The notes beneath the pieces are model-generated. The model worked only from the letters and a program-made list of their open reading frames with translations. It was not told the origin of the DNA and did not search any database. The position numbers and the translations under genes were made by a program. This document shows, one piece after another, positions 1-16,296 of a DNA stretch of 64,000 nucleotides. This stretch comes from Nilaparvata lugens. Taxonomy: Eukaryota > Arthropoda > Insecta > Hemiptera > Delphacidae. The first letter of the stretch is position 1. Every line of letters begins with the position of its first letter. The stretch is taken from NCBI RefSeq assembly GCF_014356525.2, contig NC_052508.1, positions 53,141,258-53,205,257 on the forward strand. The letters run 5' to 3'.

Positions 1-4964
<4,964 letters not shown>

Positions 4965-5517
4965 TTTCAACTCTTTTTAAGAAGTGTATTATTTTATATT
5001 TTATGAAAAAATGTTTCAAGAAGAAAACAGCTAGAATAACTGTAGCATTTGTAAACCTCGAATCCAAGACATGTGAGTATTACGATAAGATAGACCAAGT
5101 TAAAAGAAACACTATCAAGAGCTATCAGACACTCAACACCAGTACAACTTATAAGTATTATTGATTATTCATAGATTTCTCATAATAAATCAATAAGTTG
5201 AAGCAGTAAAATAACTTTAGTAGAATGATTTTCATGTACAGTAAATACAAAGACTATACATAACCTAAAACCGCGTGTCAAAAAAGAAAATTGAATACCA
5301 TGGCCATGGGAATCTTAACCAATTTACCTAACCATAGAAGTAGAATTTGGAATGTTTACCTGAAAAGCTGAGCTTGGAAGGAGCTTCTCTTTGTCTCAGA
5401 AACAGAGTAACGGCCAGCAACAGTCACAGTTATAACATAGTTATTCAAAAGTATTCTTTGAGTATCTATAGTGAGGTCCACGTTATAATGGTAGTGTACG
5501 ATTTGCAAATGTGAAAG

Positions 5518-6300
5518 AGTTGGGGGTTAGGTTTTATTTAGGTTATATTTAATAATGTTTTTTCAGGATAAGTTAGGTTTTTGCTTGAAAATTGCAATAT
5601 GCTAGAAGGGGGCTAGGGTCCAGGTAGAGTTATGTTTTTTGATGTTTCAAAGGTAAAAGGATAGGTTAGGGGGTTAGGATTTTGCTCTGAACCACATGTT
5701 TGTGAACATGTTCATAAAATGAACCACATTTTTGTGAAAATGTTCATGAAATGAACCAAATGTTTATGTTTTGTTCTAAAGATGACGAACAAATCCAAAG
5801 TATTAAATGTGAATGGGTTAGAGGTTAGGTTTTATTCAGGTTATATTTAATAATGTGTTATTAGGATAGGTTAGGTTTTTGCTTTGAAATTGCAATATGC
5901 TAGAAGGGGCGAGGGTGCAGTTAGAGTCATGTTTTTTGATGTTTCAAATGTGAAAGGATAGGTTAGGGGGTTAGGATTTTGCTCTGAAATCTAAATTATT
6001 AAATGTGAAGGGGTTAGGGGTTAGTGGTTAGGTTGTTTTGGATTATATTTAATAATGTTCCATAAGGTTGGGTTAGGTTTTTGCTTTAAAATTGCAATAT
6101 GCTAGAAAGGGCTAGGGTCCAGGTAGAACTATGCTTTTTGATATATTTTCAAAAGTGGAAAGATAGGTTAGGATTTTGCTTTGAAATTGCAATATGCTGG
6201 AAGGGATTAGAGGTTTTTCAAATAGTTATGTCTATTGATGTTTTAAATGTAAAAGGGGAGGTTGAGGGTTCGGTTTTTGTTTTGAAATGACAATATGCTG
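5518..6300. repeat. diverged long-unit tandem repeat rich in GGTTAGG
   Basis: Units start near 5520, 5815 and 6010, with a partial one near 6160. Each has, in order, GGTTAGGTTTT, ATATTTAATAATG, GGTTAGGTTTTTGCTT, ATTGCAATATGCTAGAAG, then GGGTTAGGATTTTGCT. Unit 1 is about 100 bp longer because of an extra stretch with repeats of TGAACCACA/TGTTCAT near 5690-5790. It lies about 550 bp upstream of the RIOK2 start codon. Confidence 0.75.
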
Positions 6301-8160
6301 ACTTAGTTATAGTGTTTTTAACATCAGTTAAATAACAACTGTTATATTTTATTAATTATATTTTTCAAAAGTACTTTTTCTTTTATTAAATAAAATAATA
6401 ATATATCAATTATTATATTGAAGTAAATGATGAATCATCATTGGATAATAATATTTTCATCAAATAGAATGACGATTGGCTCCAGTTACAGTGCTCGGTA
6501 ACCATCATCACAAAGAACGTTACATTCAAAGAACTGACTGAATGGAACGGGAAAAACCCGTTGCTAACGCATGCGCGATACGGTGCTGTCTGAGACAGAG
6601 AGTGGTTTGTGAGCTTGGAATGCTGACAACATGGCCAGCTTGATTTGTTCTGTAATTTCAAATTGGAGATATTTATATTTTATGATAAAAAATTGTTCAA
6701 ATCGATGATTGATTAGTCTATTCAGATTGGAAAAACATTTATTAGTAGATTTTGTTATTTATTTAGTTATTTTGAAATTTTCCAAACACTATTATCAAGT
6801 TGGCTTAACCGGCAAATTCAAATAGGCTACCGTATGCTAGCCATGAACTGAAGAAAACTAAATGATTTTATATAGGCTACCAACTATAATAATATTGAAA
6901 ATTGCTATAAAAAGGGGATATTTGCTTGTTTCAGCTTTGAATCTCAGTAGAATAACCAACATCATAAATGTGTCCAGGCTACTTGATGAATCCATCGAAT
7001 TATCATAGACTACCGTACCCAAAATGAGATTTGTGTTGGCGGTCAACAAAGAATATAATTATTATACCGTATGAAATTTTATTGAAAACGTGAAGAATAG
7101 AGGATTTTACTTCAGTAAACATATCTGATAATCCTGTTAGTGATTTGTAACGTAGGCTTATAAATTAGTAGCATACGATTACTGTTGTAGGCCTACTATA
7201 GAGAGTAGATTGCTTTTGGCTGTATGAACAAGTTTAATGTTGTCGGTTATTTATCAACACTACAAGGGCCAGTTCATATTAAGCGTTTTTAGAGTCGGCA
7301 AAGCAGGAAGCTCTTCGATTGGTAAAAGAAACGGTTAATATTGTTCTTGTAATAAATTGAATATGATCTGGCCCTAACGTAGAAGAATGAGAACTTTCTT
7401 GAAATAGAATGAATACAATTTTTGAAGCTTCAATTAGAAACTCTAAGTTCAACAAAAAACATTGTTTTGTCTGAGAGCTTGTTGAAGGATAATTATATTT
7501 ATTTATTGAATGTCCAATGGTATACCTCAAAAAGAAAAACCATCACTGTCCTTCAACTTCCCATGAATGTTGAGAGATCTAAATTTCTTATTGAAAATAG
7601 GTACCTAATATACCGGTAAGGTATTGTATTGTAATTCATATTTGAATCCAATAGATCCTGGTGACTTGTTTAAAATAATCAATCATATCTTATTCGTCAA
7701 GGAAAATAGTTTAATGATGATTCGAATAATGAATTTTCATAATTGATATTATTGCCTGAATATAGAAATCAAGTAATAGTAGGCCTACCATTAACTTTCA
7801 TAGGTATTCTTTTTTTGCAAAATCTTTAATCATCAATAGACTAATTATTATTTGTTATTGGTTAATGTACTGAGTCATAGATATAATAGCCTTTCTATTC
7901 TCCTGCGACAGCTAACCATCAATTTAATATAGGTAATAATATGCTAACTTATTGGAATTAATGTAATGTATCATGATGGAATTGAAGATTATTATATTGC
8001 ATATGAATGAAGGAAAAATAAATTTGAGATTTTGCAAAAAATAAAATTATTTCTGTAATTCACCCAAAGTGACTAAAAATAACGACATTGCCTATTCTGT
8101 GAAAAATACTGTATTTTTTAAAATGATTTCAAAGTATTATAGCTATTATTTGTTTCAGAT
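6301..8160. other. AT-rich intergenic DNA, nothing recognised
   Basis: No open frame here has recognisable homology or codon structure. Short frames at 6413-6661, 7279-7530 and 8069-8272 look random. The last five bases (CAGAT) are the target duplication of the adjoining retrotransposon. Confidence 0.6.
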
Positions 8161-8656
8161 TGTTAGAGCCAATGTAATGGGCTTCAAATCACGTTACTTA
8201 GTAGCTCAAAATAAAGTCGTTACCTTTAAGAAGCTTCTCGTACAAGGATGGCGGGTTCGCAGTGGACTGTAACAGCGGTTTTCTCGTTCGGGTAGGCGGT
8301 AGCACGTTATTGTAATAAGAAATCACTTGCACTGGCTGGGGGGAAAACATGGGCCCATGTCGCAGCGAAGAGGTCGTACATTTATAAGTTCTTTCAAAGG
8401 GAGGAAAAATTGGTAGCGTTAGTGCACGTTTTAGAACAAGCCATCTTGACAAAGCGGAAACGGGCGAAGTAGTAGTGGGGAGTGGAACAAGCCGAGAGAG
8501 AGAGCAGTGCCATCTACAATGGGCTTGGCGATATCATTGCGGCTGATGGCAGTGGCATGTTAGATGGCCATGGGTGAGCGCGGTTGATTCAAAACACACA
8601 GCCAACTTACCGACAGATATAAGAGGGAAACTGCCGAAGTTATATTGGCGGTAACA
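8161..8656 (-). repeat. 3' LTR of BEL/Pao element 1
   Basis: 496 bp, same length as the other LTR, one substitution seen by eye. It is preceded by the target duplication CAGAT. Confidence 0.95.
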
Positions 8657-8670
8657 TACCCCCCCCTCAA
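8657..8670 (-). other. polypurine tract of BEL/Pao element 1
   Basis: In element orientation TTGAGGGGGGGGTA directly abuts the 3' LTR. The run of eight G's is the expected plus-strand primer of reverse transcription. Confidence 0.75.
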
Positions 8671-8761
8671 AAACGAACAGTTTTTCATAGCGGTGGAAAC
8701 AATCTCCAGCGGGTCGGTGACAATACACAGTGAGAGCGTTGCACAAATGACCAGAAAGGTG

Positions 8762-8869
8762 GCGCAGACAGGAACAGTGGTGTAGCTAGGAGCAGCGGTG
8801 TAGACAGAAACAGCAGTGTAGACAGGAACGGTGGTGTAGACAGTAACGGCGGTGTAGACAGTAACAATC
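8762..8869. repeat. 18-bp minisatellite, six units, at 3' end of BEL/Pao element 1
   Basis: Six consecutive 18-base units of the form GTGTAGACAGGAACGGTG with small differences, lying between the end of integrase and the polypurine tract. On the minus strand they encode a degenerate hexapeptide VYTAVT-like repeat inside an open frame (8982-8560). That frame crosses the polypurine tract into the LTR and is probably not a gene. Confidence 0.85.
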
Positions 8870-8927
8870 CTCACGGATGTGAGCGAGGCGGTCTTCATGC
8901 GGTGTGTGCGGTAACTTGTAGAAGGTT

Positions 8928-11900
8928 TCAAATGATGCGGTGAACTTTGCGTATGTCTCGAACAATGTTCCCAGATGCGCATTTGATAGTGACTACACGT
9001 ACTAGTCCATCTTTACCAGGGTGTAGCGCAATAATCCTGCCTAACGGCCAGCTGAGAGGAGAGTTGTTGACAGATTTGATTATGACCAAATCGTTAAGTT
9101 GCAAGTTTCTTTCAGTGGTTTTCCATTTTGTGCGATTGATCAAGGTGCATAGGTACTCCTTGGACCAGCGATTCCAGAAATATTGGGTCATTTGGTTTGT
9201 AAGTCTCCAGCGGCGTGCGACCAATAGTTCCTTCGTCTCTATGGGTTGCGGTGGTGCGGTAAGAGGTCTACCAATTAGGAAGTGCCCGGGAGTGAGCACG
9301 GAGGCAGCTTCAGCAGGTTCAGAGGACAATTCTGTAAGCGGTCGACTATTTAGAATACTTTCAATTCTAACGAAAATGGTGTCATACTCTTCGTATGTAA
9401 GAGCTGTGTCCCCAATACAGCGGTGTAGCAGTGTTTTGGAGGATTTGACGGCGGCTTCCCATATGCCTCCTTGATGCGGAGCATAAGGGGGAATGAACTT
9501 CCAGTTTATGCCGTAGTTAGACAGAAAGCACTTCACTTCAGAGGGCATCGTCTTCAAGAGTTTTTCTAACTCATACATTTTTCTTGCGGCGGATGTGAAA
9601 GTCTTAGCGTTGTCTGAAAACAGAGTGTGCGGCGCACCTCTGCGGGCAATAAATCAGTGTAGAGCGGCGATGAAGTTGTTGGCAGACATCGAGGACAGGA
9701 ACTCTAGATGAGTAGCTTTGGTGGTCAAACATACAAATATGCACAGATAACCTTTTGTTGTTTGTGTGCGTTTCAATAAAGATGTTTTGCATGAGAAAGG
9801 ACCAGCAAAGTCCAAGCCAGTTAAATTGAATGGTCTATTGGCGGTGACTCGTTCAGCAGGTAGCGGGGCCATACGTTGCTGTAGGTTGGTGCGGCAAAAG
9901 CGGTTACAAATGACACATTGATGTATTATGCGGCGAACTTGATTGCGGGCAGAGATTATCCAATACTGTTGGCAAACAGCTGCTTGTGTGGTGCGGGGAC
10001 CGGCATGACAATTTTGAAGATGTATGTGTCGAATGATGAGTGAGGATACATGCTCATTTTTCGGCAGCAATAATGGATTTCTAGCTTCACTAGAAATCGG
10101 AGCGTGCTCAAGACGACCAGATAAGCGTATCAAATCGTAATCATCAATGTACGGTTGCAACGTTAGTAGATGCTTAGGACATTTTCCAGCTTTCAACTCT
10201 GTTATTTCCTTCTGAAATTTATCCCGTTGCACAACATGAACAATGAGTTTTCTAGCTATTTCAGCTTCACAGGCGGTGGTGTCAATTGAGGCAGGCGTTT
10301 CACAGGTTTCAATCTGTTTGACTATTTTGCAGCGATATTCATAACGGGCTGGTTTGATGCGGTTGACAAATCTTAGTATGTAGACAAAAATACGACATAG
10401 CTTTCCAAATTTGGATACACGTTCTATAGCGGTATACAAACGATTCTCAATTGGTTCTTCAACAGTAGCGAGAATGTACAGCGGGTTAGTTTTCATCTCA
10501 GGTACAATGTTGGAAACAAGATGATTGGACACGGGAAAGTCAGTGGCGAGACAACGAAACGCATTGGTAGTGTGCCACCAATCATGGCAGGAGACGATTT
10601 CAGCGGGAGTCAAGCCTCTCGAAGCAATATCTGCACAGTTGTTAGCAGAAGTAACGTGATGCCATGACTCAAGTTTTGTTAACTGAGTAATTTGCTGTAC
10701 TCTGTTGGCAACAAAAATCTGCAATTTGTATGTGGGTGTGTTGATCCAATCCAAGGCAGTCTTGGAATCGGTGTAGAGTCGAATTTCTTGTAAATCATAT
10801 TCGGACAGCGTAGGTAAGATGGCGGATAGTAAACGAGCAAGCAGCAAACAACCCATCAATTCCAGGCGTGGAATTGTCATAGTTTTCAGCGGGGCGACAT
10901 GACTTTTGGCGGCTATGAGACGGCAGTTAACATATCTATTTTCAGTCTCTTCATGAATATATATACAAGCAGCAAACCCCTTTTTGGAGGCATCGGCGAA
11001 TCCAAGCAGCCGGGTAGTAGAGCGGTTACAGGCGAGTAAACGCGGGATTACAACATTGTCCAAACGGGAAATTTCAGCGGTAATCAGCTCCCAATGAGCT
11101 CGAAGTGAGGCTGGAACCTCAGTGTCCCAAGCTAATTGCTGAGACCACAGCGTGCGCATGAATAGCTTGAACAGCATTATGAGAGGAGTGAGCCACCCAA
11201 GGGGGTCGTAGACTCGAGCGATGAATGATAGAACGGTTCTTTTAGTGATTTGCCCATTAAAAGGAGAAATGAAATAGCGAAAGTTGTCCGCGAGCGGGCT
11301 GTAGACAATTCCAAGAACTTTTGCAGTAGCGTTGTCATCAAACATACAATCTTGATTTTCCAAAAATTCTGCAGGCAAGTTAGCGATCAATTCAGGAGTA
11401 TTAGAGTTCCATTTCCGAAGTTCAAAGGAGCCAAGCGACAATAACTCAATCAGTTCAGAAATAAGCGTTTGTGCTTCAGAAAAATTGTTACTTCCTCCCA
11501 GCAGGTCATCAACATAAGTTTGACTTGTTAAAACTTTACTTGCCAGAGGGAATGCTTCTCCTTCATCCTTGACAAGTTGTTGCAATGTGCGTTGCGCTAA
11601 ATAAGCACTGGAAGTAAGCCCATAGGTTACGGTTTTAAGTTCAAATTCTTTTGCAGGTTCATGATAATTAGGTTTCCAAAAAACATGTTGGTGACGGCAG
11701 TCTTCAGGCCTTAACAAAATCTGGCGATACATCTGCTTGCAATCAGAAAGGACAATGTACTTGTAAGTGCGGAATTTGGTCAATACTTGAATAATATTGG
11801 ACTGCAGTTTTGGCCCTGGTAACAAATTCTCATTTAGTGAATGCCCATTGGTATCCTTGCTGGAAGCATTAAACACCACCCTGATTTTCTGAGTGGGGTC

Positions 11901-13211
11901 CTTATTTTTAAAAACTGCATGGTGTGGAATCACATAGTCAGAAGCGGATTTGGCAAGTTCCAAATGGCCAAGCTCATGATATTCTGTCATGAAGTTGTCG
12001 TATTTCTTCTTTAGTTCCGAAGAATTTTCCAAGCGTTTTAATAATCCAAGGTGACTTCGATAAGCTTGCTTGCGGTTTGAAACAAGAACAGGCGCGCTAG
12101 GCTTGAAGGGGAGTGCGACTACATATCTGCCTTCATCATTGCGGTAGGTAGTGGACTCATAGAGCTGTTCACAGAGTTCATCTTCAGGTGATAAGAGTTT
12201 CGCATTTATTTGGACATCTTCAGTCTCCCAAAACTTGTTCATGACCTCAGCAAGCGGTTCTTCGCGGGCAAACATGGTGCAGATAAGTTGCATCTGATGA
12301 AGCGGAGCAGGCGAGTCCTCAATATTTAGCTTTCCACTCAGAACATAGCCAAATATAGTGGCGAAGGCAGCGGGATTTCCTGGTATAATAGCATTGGCGG
12401 AAGAAACAAATACATTAGGATAAATGTCAGCTCCAATCAAGAGGTCTATCCTATTGGGTTGGTCAAAACCAGGGTCAGCGAGATCCAAATGTGAAAGTGA
12501 GGTTTTGAGCTCACTGCTGATTGGAAAAGCGGGTAGGTCACCAGCTATTTGCTCTAAGACAAGGGCTTCAGTTTGGAGAAAGGTGTTAAACTGCGGTCGA
12601 GATAGCAGTGTCAAATGAGTGGTACCTTTTACAGCGGTCGCTTGTTCAGAGATACCATTAATCTGAATGCGTGCGGGCATGATGGTGATACCAAGTTGCT
12701 GGGCAGCTCGGGTAGTGATAATCGATCTCATGGAGCCACAATCCAATACAGCACGTAGTAATTGTGATCGGTTGTATTGATCAACAACGGCAACGATAGC
12801 GGTGCCCAGTAAAGCAGAAGCGTGTACAGCTTTCACTTGTGCACAGCCACTGAAGGTGTCCGGCATGCCGGTGGATGAACTGCGGGTTGGGGTTGAGATA
12901 TTGGTCACAGGCGCTGTGCCAAAAGGTGACGAAGAAGACCGTGAGGGACTGGCCGTGTTTTGCGGGATTCTCGAATCGGTACAACATGAATTACTTACAT
13001 ATTGTGATGAGTGTATGGTGATGGATTGATTTACATGCACGACAAGAGGACAGTGAATTGCATTTGGCTTTGAGGTGGGACCCGAGGCATCTGAAGCATC
13101 TGCGGGTTTGCTTGACAATATCCATTCGTTTGTTGATAGGTTCCTTCCTAAAGCGCTCACATTTGTACAATGGATGAGGAATGTTGCATAGTACACACAG
13201 ATTGCTGCCAC
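8928..13211 (-). pseudogene. pol: pol of BEL/Pao element 1 with one in-frame stop in integrase
   Basis: One frame carries, in order, an aspartic protease (VLDCGSMRSIITTRAAQQLG, active site DCGS rather than the common DSG/DTG), reverse transcriptase (SDCKQMYRQI, TYGLTSSAYLAQ and catalytic YVDDLLGG), RNase H (LLGFADASKKGFAA, LYTDSKTALDWI) and integrase. The integrase has the zinc part (HIHLQNCHAGPR...CVICNRFC), the D of GLDFAGPF, the D of LFSDNAKTF and the E of HQGGIWEAAVKSS. A TGA at 9656-9654 sits between AALH and FIARRGAPHTL, where a Trp codon is expected. The C-terminal part continues in frame to TGA 8930-8928. The exact N-terminal boundary is uncertain because gag and pol would normally be one frame. 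Confidence 0.9.
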
Positions 13212-14129
13212 TTTTGTTTTCAGTAAATTGCGGTTTTACTACTTGTGAATGATCTTCAGTCTTCACTTTTGCGGTTGGTATAGCGGTGTAACTAGCACTA
13301 GATAACTGTTCGCTCACCTCATTGATGGCGGTTACCTCCAGCGATTTTTCTTGGTTGGAAATGAATTTCATCAGGTGGTCAAAAGCAGGTAAGTCGTCAG
13401 GGCCCAAAGAATTCTCAAATTTGGCTCTTACAGCGTTAGGCAATTTCTGAAGGCAAATAGTTGTTATTAAGAAATCAGCATGGTTCAATTTCAGATTAAA
13501 TAGTGATTGCTTAGCTGAGCCTAATTCAATGGCAAAATGTCTAAGTACTTCAACAAGACTGCCCTTTGGCTGAAAGTTTGTGATTTTGCTGTATAAGGCA
13601 TAAGCTCGATAGCGTTTGTTGTCATATCGGTTATGCAAACTTTATTTTCAGTGTCAGCAAAGTTTTGAACTAAGCACAAGGCGTCTCCACGTAAATAGGA
13701 TACAAGTAGATAGTATTTTTCATCATTTGAAAAGTCTTTGCAATTATGTACAGCCGCTTCAAATACGTTTTTAAAGGAAGCCCATTGCTCCATGTCTCCA
13801 GAGAATACTGGGATGGACAATTGCAGCTTGATAAAATTTGACGCTTTAGATTCAGTAGGAGTGCAGGTATTTACTTCTTCTTTTAATTTAATTTGATCAA
13901 AAGTGTCTTGAAATTCCTTTTGAACGCTATCGAATTCGGTCAAAGTAGCTAAAGGCATTTCATCACGTTGTAGGTTGTTAAAATCATCAGCTAATTTTTC
14001 AAATTTTTTGTTTAAGTCCAAATAATAATCGCATAATTTTATCGGTATTTCAAATTCATATTTGTTGGCTAAAGCGCAAAGCGACAGCTGAGTGCGTTTT
14101 AGCTTGTTGAGCAAGAGTACCTCGGCCAT
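12991..14129 (-). pseudogene. gag: gag of BEL/Pao element 1, frameshifted
   Basis: The reading starts at ATG 14129 (MAEVLLLNKLKR). It contains a coiled N-terminal region and the DUF1759-type capsid segment LSIPVFSGDMEQWASFKNVF. Near 13625 the frame changes: ADTENKV should run on into an LHNRYDNKRYRAYALY-like segment, but that segment is in another frame and a few codons appear to be missing. The second part (13638-12991) carries zinc knuckles (CVLC...H...C, CFRCLGSHLKAKC, CRACKSIHHHTL) and ends at TAA 12991. The first part and pol share one frame while the middle part does not, so two indels are likely. Confidence 0.85.
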
Positions 14130-14382
14130 TTCAGCGAAATAACATTCAAAAACAGTTCAAAAAATAATTTTGTAAACAAAATTTTGAGGCTAGGTCGATG
14201 TTTCAGTAAAATCGATAGTCGATAGTCGATATCTCGATGATTGATGACGGTTAATGATCGATATTTCGATAGTCGATGCTTGCATGCTACTGATTCGATT
14301 CATCTAACCTCAACCTTGAGAAATTCGAAGAATGCGAAAATAATTGAAGATTCATCCATAGGTCGATCGTAATAATTTCATG

Positions 14383-14398
14383 CGGCTCGGTTGGACCA
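14383..14398 (-). other. primer-binding site of BEL/Pao element 1
   Basis: In element orientation TGGTCCAACCGAGCCG begins six bases after the 5' LTR. The leading TGG is expected to pair with a tRNA CCA end. I could not assign the tRNA from memory. Confidence 0.6.
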
Positions 14399-14404
14399 GA
14401 ATCA

Positions 14405-14900
14405 TGTTAGAGCCAATGTAATGGGCTTCAAATCACGTTACTTAGTAGCTCAAAATAAAGTCGTTACCTTTAAGAAGCTTCTCGTACAAGGATGGCGGGT
14501 TCGCAGTGGACTGTAACAGCGGTTTTCTCGTTCGGGTAGGCGGTAGCACGTTATTGTAATAAGAAATCACTTGCACTGGCTGGGGGGAAAACATGGGCCC
14601 ATGTCGCAGCGAAGAGGTCGTACATTTATAAGTTCTTTCAAAGGGAGGAAAAATTGGTAGCGTTAGTGCACGTTTTAGAACAAGCCATCTTGACAAAGCG
14701 GAAACGGGCGAAGTAGTAGTGGGGAGTGGAACAAGCCGAGAGAGAGAGCAGTGCCATCTACAATGGGCTTGGCGATATCATTGCGGCTGATGGCAGTGGC
14801 ATGTTAGATGGCCATGGGTGAGCGCGGTTGATTCAAAACACACAGCCAACTTACCGACAGATATAAGAGGGAAACTGCCAAAGTTATATTGGCGGTAACA
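14405..14900 (-). repeat. 5' LTR of BEL/Pao element 1
   Basis: 496 bp, bounded by TGTTAC...TAACA in element orientation (TGTTAG...GTAACA on the plus strand). It matches the other LTR at all but one position. Promoter and polyadenylation signals are expected here; none was assigned. Confidence 0.95.
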
Positions 14901-15484
14901 CAGATTAGAATCATTACAGCAAGCCTGTAATGTTTCATTACCATACCTACCTTCTTTTTGATTCCATTACAAATTTATTTTTTGGTACCTGCGCATTTGT
15001 CTCAGTAGCCCGAATGAATTGTTGACATGTTCAAACTTTTGAAGCTAGTGGAATTCTACTAGCCAGCTATTTATACTGTTGATAGTTGTTACTATTTCGC
15101 TCACAGCCAATGGAATAGCCAGGTGCGACATAGGGTAATTAAAAATGAAGAGTATACTCAAGTACAACAATATAATTTTATGGATAAGGATAAATGCTGA
15201 AGCTGCTGTATTTACACCAAAGTTGTCAACAAAAAAATTTGTCCACAAATAGTTTTCTACATAAAGTTACTGTTCTTTTGTAGAGCAACAGAATAGAGAA
15301 CTTGTTGCCAAAGAATTGGTGTAATAGCGATTGTATAGTCTGTTTTGTTCACAACTTTTTCAGTGTTTCTCATACTGGTTGGGAAACGGAACTTTTTGTT
15401 TAAAACAAGGATATCCAGAAACTGCCTCAATTTGTTGAGAACTCAGTTGACAACTCTGGTGTGAATGGTCAAGTCTACAAGTCA
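14901..15484. other. intergenic, nothing recognised
   Basis: Begins with the target duplication CAGAT of the BEL/Pao element. AT-rich, no recognisable gene. Confidence 0.6.
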
Positions 15485-16103
15485 CACATCTCAAGTCTAC
15501 TATTCAAAGATCCAAGCCAGCTGGTGACAGGACAATAACGCTGGAAACACATGAAGTCTGCTATCTCTTCATAGTGAATGATTCAATAGAATATCTAAAG
15601 CCTGATAATTGGGAATCTAGAATCAAACTTCGCATAGATGGGGCGGAGCTCCTGGAATTTTTACAGATATGAGACTTGTAGCAGTTAGTAATCATTGAGC
15701 TTATCAATAACTATTTTAGGTATGAATTTTATCAATATCGTTGGAGCCGCTTTTGAGAAAATCGCGAGAGACCCTGTTTTTGACAACATTTTCGCCATTT
15801 CAGCCGCCATCTTGAATTGCATTTGATCGAAATTGTTCGTGTCGGATCCTTATAGTGAAAGGACCTTAAGTTCCAAATTTCAAGTCATTCCGTTAATTGG
15901 GAGATGAGATATCGTGTACACAGATGCACATACACTCATCCACACACACACACACACACACACATACAGACCAATACCCAAAAACCAGTTTTTTGGACTC
16001 AGGGGACCTTGAAACGTATAGAAATTTAGAAATTGGGGTACCTTAATTTTTTTCGGAAAGCAATACTTTCCTTACCTATGGTAATAGGGCAAGGAAAGTG
16101 AAA
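15485..16103 (+). repeat. dispersed repeat family A, copy 2
   Basis: Same order of blocks as copy 1: TCAAGTCTACTATTC, AAGCCAGCTGGTGACAG, GGGGCGGAGCTCC, a CA microsatellite (about 15939-15963), ACCCAAAAACCAGT, then the end GGCAAGGAAAGTGAAA. Non-coding. Confidence 0.8.
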
Positions 16104-16113
16104 TGGACTAAGC

Positions 16114-16296
16114 CACTACCTCCGTAAACAAAGCCGTAGTGCACTCGTGTGACGTCAGCACAGGTAGGGCTCCTACACCAATAGAAACACTAGCTGATAT
16201 TGATCAGCTGAAATCAAATCATATCTTATTGGTGTAGGAGCCCTACCTGTGCTGACGTCACACGAATGCGCTACGGCTTTGTTTACGGTGGTAGTG
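16114..16296. mobile_element. hairpin MITE with about 70-bp inverted arms
   Basis: The left arm (16114-16183) starts CACTACC and contains CGTAAACAAAGCCGTAG, GTGTGACGTCAGCACAGG and GGGCTCCTACACCAATA. The right arm (16227-16296) is its inverse with a few mismatches and ends GGTAGTG. The 43-bp loop holds a small palindrome, CTGATATTGATCAG. A 7-bp direct repeat, ACTAAGC, flanks it (16107-16113 and 16297-16303), fitting a target duplication. No transposase is present. Confidence 0.85.

Larger units (their letters stand above)
8161..14900 (-). mobile_element. full-length BEL/Pao LTR retrotransposon
   Basis: A 6740-bp element flanked by the target duplication CAGAT (8156-8160 and 14901-14905). It has two 496-bp LTRs, a primer-binding site after the 5' LTR, a G-run polypurine tract before the 3' LTR, and gag plus pol. 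Pol domain order protease-RT-RNase H-integrase is typical of BEL/Pao and Gypsy; the DUF1759-type gag, long RNase H-integrase spacer and integrase C-terminus point to BEL/Pao. I see one base difference between the LTRs (G at 8635 versus A at 14879), so the insertion is recent. Gag has a frameshift and pol an in-frame stop, so this copy is not autonomous as read. It lies between RIOK2 and the esterase gene. Confidence 0.95.

Noticed and set aside
8560..8982. 140-codon minus frame at the end of BEL/Pao element 1 as an env gene
   Set aside because: It is made of the 18-bp minisatellite, crosses the polypurine tract into the LTR and has no signal peptide or membrane anchor.
8947..9474. 175-codon plus frame
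   Set aside because: It is the antisense shadow of the integrase C-terminal region.
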